Assembly (NCBI GenBank): GCA_029465975.1
Contig: CM055753.1
Location: 2,664,643 to 2,728,642 of the forward strand
Reading direction: 5' to 3'
From: Dallia pectoralis
Lineage: Eukaryota; Chordata; Actinopteri; Esociformes; Umbridae
DNA: 64,000 nt
Part shown: positions 12,778 through 22,178 of the stretch, piece after piece
Position numbering within the stretch: position 1 is the first letter of the stretch
Layout of the letters: each line of letters starts with the position of its first letter
Made by a program: the position numbers and the translations under genes
The notes under the pieces: model-generated
Seen by the model: only the letters and a program-made list of their open reading frames with translations
The model's database searches: none
What the model was told of the DNA's origin: nothing

Positions 12778-12984
12778 GTTTTGGTTATGCCTTTTTGCAT
12801 AAAATGTTCAACGACATGAGAGAGCATTCCACTGGACCCAGTGGGCTGACCGAAAACATTCCTGTTAAGAAGAACTCCTAAAAGAATCCGAATCAGGTGT
12901 ACACAGACACAAGGAATGTCCAGAATCTGGTTTTAAATTGTGCAATAGAGCAACAGTTGTGCAAAAGAAGGGCAATATCCAGAC

Positions 12985-13720
12985 AGTGCATTTCCTTTCT
13001 CTTTGTAATGTGTTCGATCTCGTGTTTCCCCAGTCTTCGTCCTGTCCAGGATTTCTATGCATCTGTTCTGTCTCATCTCTCTCTGTCGTCTTTGTGTTCA
13101 GGTCATGTGTCCTCAGTCCTTCCTTTCGTTCCATTTTCCCCAGTCCTGTCCATGTTTTCTGTATGTCAGTTTTGGGTATCAGATTTAGTGATTACATTTT
13201 TATGTTTAGTTTCTTTGTCATTAGTTTGAATTATTTTCACCTGCTCTTTGTTCGCCTGACCGTATATATGTCAGATCTTGTGGTCAGTCTGTGTGGAAGC
13301 GTTGTTTGACTGTACGTGTGTGGATACTGGCATGTGCCATTGATTCTTTTGGTCTTACCGTGTTTCCTCTAAGTGTTCCCGTTGTCTTGATATTCGTCCT
13401 GCTCATTCTCCTTCATCCCGCCCGCTTGCACATTTACCTCACCTGGCCTGTCGTCGTTGCTGCCTGCCGGCTGTAGTTTGTGGTTATTCACATTCCAGTG
13501 TCCTTAGTTGAGGTCTCGGTGGTTTTTGTCGCGATAGTCTTGTCTTTGCGTAATTCGTGTTACTTTGCTGTTTTTTTGGTTTTGTTTTGTTTGCCTACCT
13601 TGTTTCTGGACTGCCTGCCTATGTGCAAAAGAGAATTGAAAAGGAAACTGAAGCGAAATAACAGAAATACAACAACTGGAGCTTGGCGCCCGGGTCTTAT
13701 TAGTGCCGTAGCCGCGGTAA
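12985..13720 (+). mobile_element. degenerate LTR-like sequence
   Basis: T-rich and pyrimidine-rich sequence with repeated GTCCTGTCC and TTTCCCCAGTC motifs, a TATATA stretch near 13,264, TTTCTGGACTGCCTGCC, and CTTGGCGCCCGGGTC before GGTAACA. This resembles the 3' half of fish Gypsy-type LTRs. No matching second LTR, gag or pol is seen and the borders are uncertain. Confidence 0.3.
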
Positions 13721-13833
13721 CATAATGTGAGCTCTGACTGGGTTATCTCATTTCAGGCACGTTCCAACTTCACACTGAAGTATATATCTCGCTTTGTCTT
13801 TAGATCGTTAGCCACCCGATCCCTCCCTCTATC

Positions 13834-13874
13834 CACACACACGTGCGCACACACACACACACACACACACACAC
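13834..13874. repeat. CA microsatellite
   Basis: A nearly pure CA run with one GTGCG interruption. Confidence 0.95.
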
Positions 13875-13896
13875 TCCTCCGTGCACACACCTGATG

Positions 13897-14079
13897 CATG
13901 CAAATACAAAGACAAACTGTTGCTGCAAATACAAAGACAAACTGTAGTTGCAAATACTAAGACAAACTGTAGCTGCAAACACAAAGACAAACTGTAGCTG
14001 CAAATACGAAGACAAACTGTAGTTGCAAATACAAAGACAAACTGTAGCTGCAAATACAAAGACAAACTATAGCTGCAAA
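13897..14079. repeat. 25 bp minisatellite, about 7 copies
   Basis: The unit is TGCAAATACAAAGACAAACT plus GTAGY. Because 25 is not a multiple of three, the minus-strand open frames over it cycle through three peptide phases. They are not genes. Confidence 0.95.
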
Positions 14080-14164
14080 TCACAAGAAGGTGTTCTCATG
14101 CAAACACACATTTTGCACAAACAATAGATTATTGATCGTACAATCGAGTCCATATAGACTACCT

Positions 14165-14460
14165 GAAGGCCATAGCTAGCCGAGGCATAAGGTACTGCCA
14201 CGGTCTCTTGGCGTAGTGCAGAATGAGCCAGGCAAAAGGGGGGGATCAGCGTGTATTGTTTGAGAACAAAAGCAAACGCCTACATCGAACGGAAAACACT
14301 AGACGCTGAACAATAATTATAACACCAAACAGTGACCTAGAGTAACACAACACTCACCCGTTGTGGAAACGCCACTCCTGACAAATCCTGAAATGGTCCC
14401 GATCGAAAGTAGTGCCGTGTTGGGAATACAGCGCCTTATGCAGTGCTGCACTAGCCGCTA
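14165..14460. mobile_element. possible decayed LTR remnant
   Basis: Its architecture resembles the LTRs at 21,503 and 24,528: GTGCAGAATGAGCCA near the left, a run of AACAAAAGCAAACG-like sequence, then CACTCACC. Identity is low and no borders or target duplication are recognisable. Confidence 0.2.
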
Positions 14461-16040
14461 GGAAAATGTTTTATACCACTTCAAAATACGGAACTTATGT
14501 GAACCTTATGTTCAGAAGGTGACGAAAGATGTAATGAGACTTGTCAATTGATTTAGCAATGATTATCTAGAGATTTAGAGTCGTGCTTTGAGCGGCAGTT
14601 TTGTCTGAGATAACTGAACAAGAGCTCAAAGAATGTAAAGAGCTTTTTACACATATAAGGACTGAAAAGACACGCCATTAGAACATAATTGACGTGGAAA
14701 TAAATTAGAGGGTGACATATAAATGGGCCTCTTTTTGGGACGTCTTCATCTTCAATCTTTTTTTGAGTGAGACATCTACTTCCTAAAAGACACTGAAATC
14801 CCTGCATAGTGCACTTTATCTGTGCTAGATATCTGCATAGGAGATCGGGTGCAATTTGGAACCGGCAGAAATAGCTCCCTATAATGAGAAGGCTGTAACG
14901 TTTTTTTTTTTTACCTAACGACTAAAACTTTAACTTCCTTCTCACTTTACTAAAGTACACGTTTGCCGCGCCTTATTCCAGGGGCCGCTTAATAGAAGCA
15001 ATCAACCACCCCTCCAGCGAAGGTGCCGCGGGAAAAAAACATCAAACATCAGGGAAGTTAAATAATCTCTATAATCATCGCCGACAAGGGCTGCCAAAAC
15101 CGTTTCTCTGCAGGTGTGCCCATTCAACCAGCCATTCAGCCCGCGCGCCATACTGAGTTGGAGGGAACCGAGGGTGGATGTCAGAGAAAATGTGCCAAAG
15201 GAATGGCGAGCACTTTATGTGCCAGGTCTCCTGTCATGTGAGTGCCGGAGCATCATCAATAGGTTGTAAATTGGGATATTGTCGAGGCAGGGTCAGAGAG
15301 AAAGGGAGTCCAGGCACAGGTATGCTAGGCTAGGTGCAGCCAAGTTATTGTCTTCTATCAAAGCTTATTCAGGGAATGGTAAGTGCTTTTGTCCCTCGCA
15401 GATTGTGGTTATGATGTTGGTTTTCCTCCACACCGTTTACTGTATTCAGGAGCCTCACTTTAATCTCCATGCGCTATGCTCACCTTCACACGGCGCGGTG
15501 TCGGACAGATACGAATAATTCCGTCGCGTCGATTATTTGGATTTTCATCAAATACTTGTTATCTTCTTATTCACTTTTTATTTATCGATTTGACACTATC
15601 AATGTCAGTTTAATTGAAAAATTAAACGTCTTTTCAGACCAGTGACTGGAATCATCGCTTATCTAGCAGCCAACTGTACTCCTTTAACACTTCATTTATC
15701 ATACTTTGTCATTGATGACAACCTGGTCGCTTGTGTACATCTCCGGTAGGAAAAATAATGTATTTGTTTTTAACAGTCGCCGTGGCGATGTTTTTATTGT
15801 TGTCCTGGGGCCATACATTAAAATGTGTCAGATACTGAACTACTGACGGTGTCAATAATGACAACTCACGACACCAGACTCTTGTTATAATATAGTATTT
15901 ATCACATCAGTATAACTGTTTACATTTGTGAACAAACACTCGGCGTGGAAAGAGAGAACTGAACGGCAAGCTTCATCAAACGGATATTCGCAACCCACCT
16001 TTGGATGCCATTTATTTAAAGGGATTAAATAAATTCCATG
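14461..16040. other. unannotated intergenic stretch
   Basis: No gene is recognised. 14,810-14,870 contains debris resembling the GTGCACTT...GGTGCAATTTGGAAC short repeat. 14,940-15,290 is non-repetitive and moderately GC-rich, with no open frame of note. Confidence 0.4.
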
Positions 16041-16169
16041 GACTTAGTCACCTCCAGTATTATTGGCACATTTAATTAAAAATGACAGAGATAACATATG
16101 TAAAATAAATCCGCCATATATCACCATGGGAAATGGCAAAAACGTACAAATGAACAGAGAGAAATGAGA

Positions 16170-17757
16170 GGCATTTGGGGTCACCACATCTCCACATAAC
16201 TGGGTGGCATTTGGGGTCACCACATCTCCACATAACTGGGTGGCATTTGGGGTCACCACATCTCCACATTACTGGGTGGCATTTGGGGTCACCACATCTC
16301 CACAATACTGGGTGGCATTTGGGGTTCACCACATCTACACATAACGCTGTGGCATTTGGGGTCACCAGATCTCCACCTAACTGGGTGGCATTTGGGGTCA
16401 CCACATCTCCACAATACTGGGTGGCATTTGGGGTCACCAGATCTCCACCTAACTGGGTGGCATTTGGGGTCACCACATCTCCACAATACTGGGTGGCATT
16501 TGGGGTCACCACATCTCCACATTACTGGGTGGCATTTGGGGTCACCACATCTCCACATTACTTGGTGGCATTTGGGGTCACCACATCTCCACATTACTGG
16601 GTGGCATTTGGGGTCACCACATCTCCACATAACTGGGTGGCATTTGGGGTCACCACATCTCCACATTACTGGGTGGCATTTGGGGTCACCATCTCACATT
16701 ACTGGGTGGCATTTGGGGTCACCACATTACATAACTGGGTGGCATTTGGGGTCACCACATCTCCACATTACTGGGTGGCATTTGGGGTCACCACATCTCC
16801 ACATTACTGGGTGGCATTTGGGGTCACCACATCTCCACATTACTGGGTGGCATTTGGGGTCACCACATCTCCACATTACTGGGTGGCATTTGGGGTCACC
16901 ACATCTCCACATTACTGGGTGGCATTTGGGGTCACCACATCTCCACATTACTGGGTGGCATTTGGGGTCACCACATCTCCACATTACTGGGTGGCATTTG
17001 GGGTCACCACATCTCCACATAACTGGGTGGCATTTGGGGTCACCACATCTCCACATTACTGGGTGGCATTTGGGGTCACCACATCTCCACAATACTGGGT
17101 GGCATTTGGGGTTCACCACATCTACACATAACGCTGTGGCATTTGGGGTCACCAGATCTCCACCTAACTGGGTGGCATTTGGGGTCACCACATCTCCACA
17201 ATACTGGGTGGCATTTGGGGTCACCACATCTCCACATTACTGGGTGGCATTTGGGGTCACCACATCTCCACATTACTGGGTGGCATTTGGGGTCACCACA
17301 TCTCCACATAACTGGGTGGCATTTGGGGTCACCACATCTCCACATTACTGGGTGGCATTTGGGGTCACCACATCTCCACATTACTGGGTGGCATTTGGGG
17401 TCACCACATCTCCACATTACTGGGTGGCATTTGGGGTCACCACATCTCCACATTACTGGGTGGCATTTGGGGTCACCACATCTCCACATTACTGGGTGGC
17501 ATTTGGGGTCACCACATCTCCACATTACTGGGTGGCATTTGGGGTCACCACATCTCCACATTACTGGGTGGCATTTGGGGTCACCACATCTCCACATTAC
17601 TGGGTGGCATTTGGGGTCACCACATCTCCACATTACTGGGTGGCATTTGGGGTCACCACATCTCCACATTACTGGGTGGCATTTGGGGTCACCACATCTC
17701 CACATTACTGGGTGGCATTTGGGGTCACCACATCTCCACATAACTGGGTGGCATTTG
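16170..17757. repeat. 36 bp minisatellite, about 44 copies
   Basis: The unit reads CTGGGTGGCATTTGGGGTCA followed by CCACATCTCCACATTA. It lies just after a short relative of dispersed repeat A (16,045-16,085). As 36 is divisible by three, long frames stay open on both strands (a 12-residue WVAFGVTTSPHY period on plus). That is arithmetic, not evidence of a gene. A variant block (GGGTTCACC...TACACATAACGCTG then CCAGATCTCCACC) occurs at about 16,321 and 17,108. Confidence 0.97.
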
Positions 17758-19184
17758 TGTGTAAAAGAATGAAAGCAGAAGGCCAGAGCTCCACTGCCAA
17801 AAAGGTTTAGGTTTAAAAAGATTTATTAACCAAAAAATGACCATCTAACCAACATCATCTAAATAAACTGTAGGTATATGTTAATATCTATATAAATAAT
17901 AAGTGAAACCATTCTGTACACTAAATAACTAATTAAAGTGCTTTTCTTTTACAGCTACCTCTGAAATCATTGGCTCCCTTGATAAAGATGAGCAAAAAAC
18001 ATCTATGTCATGGTTAACTTTATATTTCCAGCACATCGATCTTCTTGCCATAGTCGCCAGTGACTCATTTCCTTAAATAAAGGTTACAGCGGATATTTGA
18101 CACATTTCTACTCTAAAGCAATTGTCCAAAACCATTTGTTTCAATTCAGTTTTTTCTCTCTCCAATAAATGGTTGCCGTGGATGCACATGGAACAAGTCC
18201 AGGGAAATTAGTTGTGAGGAGAAATGTTCACATATAAACTAGCTTGGAACTATGGAGGAAATGCCAAACTACACAGAAACCTAACACGTATCTCACACAT
18301 GACATACTTGTACATTCTGAGTTTCTATCTTTATGTTGCCTACTGTTGATTGTCTCTGGTGTAACATGCCCAAACAAAACAGCTCATTAAACACTCTAGC
18401 TATGCTTGTACTTTCCTGGTAGATCTGGCCACTAGCTTAGGTCCATGAGAGGATCCAGCCTCCAGCTAAACATGGAGAGCCTTTATGCATCTAATCGATC
18501 AGGTCCCTAGAGAAGTCGTGCTAATTATCTCTGGAATATATATCAGAGTAGTACACATTACTTTAATTAAAAGTTGATACAATTTCATCTACAGATATGA
18601 CATTTTTTTATACCTCATGTGTCACGAGCAGGGATGGGTATCGTGACCCGGTTCTATTAAGGAACCGGTTGCATATTTCTCAAAACCCGAACATCAATAA
18701 GGTCCGAGCGTATCCATACTCATATGGAATAACACTGGGTTGTGTAATATAAAGTTATGTCTAGAGACAATTTTAAATTTTAAATCAAATCACTAGTGCA
18801 CAAACATACATTGATTGTCTAACGGAGAACTTGAATTCAATTGAATTTCCAGCCAACCACCTTAAAAATAAAGGAACAATTGAATTGACTCAAGCCCACA
18901 TTCGCTACATTTCTCTTCCATTGGTTGGTGCTAAGTGGTCAAAGGCTTGGCGACATTCATCCTCCTCCACCAAAGGTTGGCATGGTGAGCAGATCGTAAC
19001 TTCATAGCAAGTCTCTATTGATGACAATAATAAGCCAATCCAGGGCTTCTACATTACCCTATAGTGCAGCCTGCTGTTACCACTGATAAGAAGAGCTGTC
19101 GATTTGTTAATATTTCCGTGTGTTATTTATTAATTATTCGATGGCGCTATAACATCAACGATTAACGATTCGAGGACTTTCCCT
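17758..19184. other. unannotated intergenic stretch
   Basis: AT-rich with no gene recognised. 18,632-18,700 (CAGGGATGGGTATCGTGACC, AACCGGTTGC) may be the edge of a small DNA transposon, but no partner end was found. Confidence 0.35.
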
Positions 19185-19615
19185 CACTCCGTGTGTCGTT
19201 TCAGTTGGTCACATTATTTTTCACTGAGGTTGTGATTCTGTGATTTTGTTTTACATTGATTGATTACGCACACCGGGTTCTGTCTAGTCATTAGCAGGGT
19301 ATTTAAGTTGCTTCGTTTGTCTGTCACTTTGCTTGTCATTGTCCAATGTCAGTTCTGCGTCTGGTTGAGTGTTATACTGTATGTATTCAGCGCTTCTTGG
19401 TATTTATGTAAGTCGCTTGTTATGCAATTTTTCATTTCAACTTAAGTGTATATGTTTCTGGCCGTTTGTGTTTGTTTTTTATCATTTACAAAAATTGTAT
19501 TGCCTACGTTTTGTTTCCTGCTACACTACACCCCAAAGATTTGTGACATTATGGTCATGGAGTATAATTTCTTTTTTATCTTTCCATAATATTGTAACGA
19601 GTAGCCCTACAAAGA
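19185..19615 (+). mobile_element. possible LTR remnant
   Basis: T-rich sequence with GGGTATTTAAGTTGC, GTTTGTCTGTCACTTTGC, TTATGTAAGTCGCTTGTTAT and CCTACGTTTTGTTTCCTGC. A similar order (TTATTTAAGTT...TTAGTAAGTCGCT) occurs at 35,130-35,255. Borders are not defined. Confidence 0.25.
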
Positions 19616-19744
19616 CTAAGTTATAATTAGGGGGAAAATAAATTGATAGAAAATCATGTTAGTCAAACTTTGCCATTCAGCAGTTAATGTTAATTATATG
19701 ATTTGAATTTCTGCCAATTTCTGCTTTTGGCTAATCTCTCCTGG

Positions 19745-21144
19745 GCCCAGTTTTTCAAAAGTAATCCACCAAGATATTGGATAACGGATTGGATCAAATC
19801 TGGAAAATGGGTTTTTCAAAAGAACAAACTGATTACATAATCGGATTAGATCACGTAATCCAATCTTGGTTTTGATCCGGATCAAACCTTTAGTTTGGGG
19901 TTTTCAGAACTTTTTTGTAGGATTGGGATCACTTTGATCCAAAACTGGATTAAACTGATCCCTTCAGAAGGGTGGATTCAGCGTGGATTTCATGCCCAAA
20001 ATGTAATGAAAACGTTAAAAATGTACCATATAATACTATATTTGGATCATGCAGTATCTTACAAGATATCATATTTATTCAGAATGTTTTAATTTTATTT
20101 GTTTATCTGTCAGGCTACAGTGATTAGGTAGGCTTTAACGTATTCAGCCTTTCAGTATAGGCCTATAGCAAAGTAGAAAGAGTTTGGCCTCATAAAATAA
20201 TCCCCCAAACAGCTGTCAAAATCGACCACAAACAATACATTTTATTCTGTCACTAATTGATATATATATTCATCACAATCGAAAACATTTTTGTTTTTAG
20301 AATATTTATTAGTGATGCATCCAAAACAAATCCTAATAGAAATAGTGTCTAACTTTTGATGCACGTCCGGTTTGCTGGACAAGCTGGTCTGTCCACATCA
20401 GATGCGGAAGTCTGAAATTATTGTGGAGTATTTGACATTAAGTCTTTAGTTTGTAATTCAATACATCTATATTTGAAACTAGTTATAAATATCCTCAATG
20501 TACAGTGTTTGTGTTGTAGGTCTCAGATGAGCGGACTGCTGGAAGAGAATGGGGTGTTTTTTTTCTTGGTTTTAGTTGTTTTTTAATGTGTATGTTTTCA
20601 TTTCAAATAAAAATGCACTTATATTGACCCCACACTATGTTACTCCTCTCGAGTTTAACAAAGGCTCAAGTCGTTCCTGGGTTTTAACGGGCATTTATTC
20701 GGTGACATAATCTTCAAACATGTCTTACATGTTCCTTTACATTTCCTTATTGCCGTCAGAACTGGTATAAATAAAGTACAGAAAACATAAATTAACATTA
20801 ACTTCTAAACATACCCTACAGACAATACAAAACGAAATCACCTAAAAGTAATAACGCATACATTTATGTCATGTAAAAATAACATTTCAATTGGCTTGTT
20901 ACCAACAAAGTTGTGTTATACCAATAACTAGTAAAGAAAGAAAATATACCTCATTGGCCGCCTGGTCCCGAGAGGGTAAACTTAGACTGAGAAATACATC
21001 TCCAAAACTTCACCTATACAACTTATGTGGAAACCTTTTAGACAGTAGACTTGTAAGGTGGATTACGTGATCACGGGTCGCAAAAAAAAGGTTTACTAAA
21101 TCCGGATCAATTTTATCCAGATTAAACCTTTTGAAAAACTGGGC
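19745..21144. mobile_element. 1.4 kb non-autonomous inverted-repeat DNA element
   Basis: The termini are GCCCAGTTTTTCAAAAG and its reverse complement CTTTTGAAAAACTGGGC (17 bp perfect). CCTGG flanks both ends at 19,740-19,744 and 21,145-21,149. Subterminal sequence repeats GGATCAAA / TTTGATCC motifs. No transposase is present. The superfamily is not determined. It sits inside the decayed Tc1 block: the left flank ends GGCTAATCTCTCCTGG and the right flank resumes CCTGGTGACACTGTTGG. Confidence 0.7.
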
Positions 21145-21149
21145 CCTGG

Positions 21150-21245
21150 TGACACTGTTGGATTGGCTAATCTCTCCTGATGACACTGTTGGATTGGCTA
21201 ATCTCTCTTGATGACACTGTTGGATTGGCTAATCTCTCCTGATGA
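21150..21245. repeat. 33 bp repeat, three copies
   Basis: The unit is TGATGACACTGTTGGATTGG plus CTAATCTCTCC. It flanks the inverted-repeat element and lies at the 5' side of the Tc1 remnant. Confidence 0.85.
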
Positions 21246-21502
21246 TGCTGTTGTTGGTGCCAGATTTGCTGGTTTGAGTATTTTAGAAAGTGTTGATCTA
21301 CCAGGATTTTATTGCACAACCACCAAAAAATATCCAGTTAGTCGCAGATCTCTGGCAATAATGTCTTACTGGTTTCTGCAGATAGAAAGGCAACAGTAGG
21401 TCAAATAACTACTCAAACCACCACGGTATGCAGCAGTGCATCTCTGAATCCGCAACATATCCGACCTTGAAACAGATGTGCTACAGCAGCAGAGGACCAG
21501 AC

Positions 21503-21877
21503 TGTAACGATGCTGGATGGGTGTAGTGCAGGTTGAGCCAAGTGCAGAGCCGTAGGATCCGTTTAACGGGTATTATTTAATGACAAACACAAAACAAACC
21601 GTAAACGGCGAAAAGACTATACTGTGAAATGAAATCAAAGTGCGCATATAGCGTCTTATACAAAATGTTCAATAACAACAGTAAATATCCCCACTCACCT
21701 CTAAAGCAACCGTGACATACAAACAATGCGAAGCAACGAGTGCACTGCTCGCGACCCTCTTATATCCCATTGATTAAAAGTGCAAACAGCCGTGAGACAA
21801 ACGTAAACACGGAAGTGAAACAAGGAAGTGCATCACCGAAATGTAAGTGTAGCAACGCCACCACACCAATCGTGACA
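21503..21877 (-). repeat. 3' LTR of the minus-strand element
   Basis: 375 bp. On the minus strand it opens TGTCACGATTGGTGTGG and closes CAGCATCGTTACA. The TATA-like motif (plus strand CTCTTATATCC) is at 21,757-21,767. The AATAAA-type signal ATTAAA is at 21,576-21,581. Confidence 0.9.
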
Positions 21878-21899
21878 GTATCCCCCACTAAAAGGCTAG
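21878..21899 (-). promoter_or_regulatory. candidate polypurine tract
   Basis: On the minus strand, TTTTAGTGGGGGATAC lies directly before the 3' LTR start TGTCACG. This is where second-strand priming occurs in LTR elements. Confidence 0.6.
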
Positions 21900-22029
21900 C
21901 TCCCCAGATAGCCGAACGGAAACACAAAACCAAAACAAGGGAGCAACAGGGAGAGAACCCGCAGTCAAACCCAAAAGGGTCAGTCCAGGACCGCAGGTCC
22001 AGCCCTGAAAAGGCCTCGGTGGCTGAGAG

Positions 22030-22178
22030 GCCGCCATCTAGTGCGGCAGAGAGACCGCCATCTAGTGCGGCAGAGAGACCGCCATCTAGTGCGGCTGAGA
22101 GTCCGCCATCTTGTGCGGCTCAGAGTCCGCCATCTTGTGCGGCTCAGAGTCCGCCATCTTGTGCGGCTCAGAGTCCGC
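22030..22178. repeat. 24 bp array (a) of the LTR element, about 6 copies
   Basis: The unit contains CCGCCATCTAGTGCGGC, changing to CCGCCATCTTGTGCGGC in later units. The latter includes a canonical YY1-type core (CGCCATCTTG). Confidence 0.9.

Noticed and set aside
13696..13706. GGCGCCCGGGT resembling a retroviral lysine-tRNA primer-binding site
   Set aside because: Only the first bases of TGGCGCCC agree. It lies inside, not after, the LTR-like stretch and no gag or pol follows.
16356..17810. 484-residue plus-strand ORF of WVAFGVTTSPHY / LGSPHLHITGWH repeats
   Set aside because: A pure product of a 36 bp array open in several frames on both strands; no unique domain, promoter or splice context.
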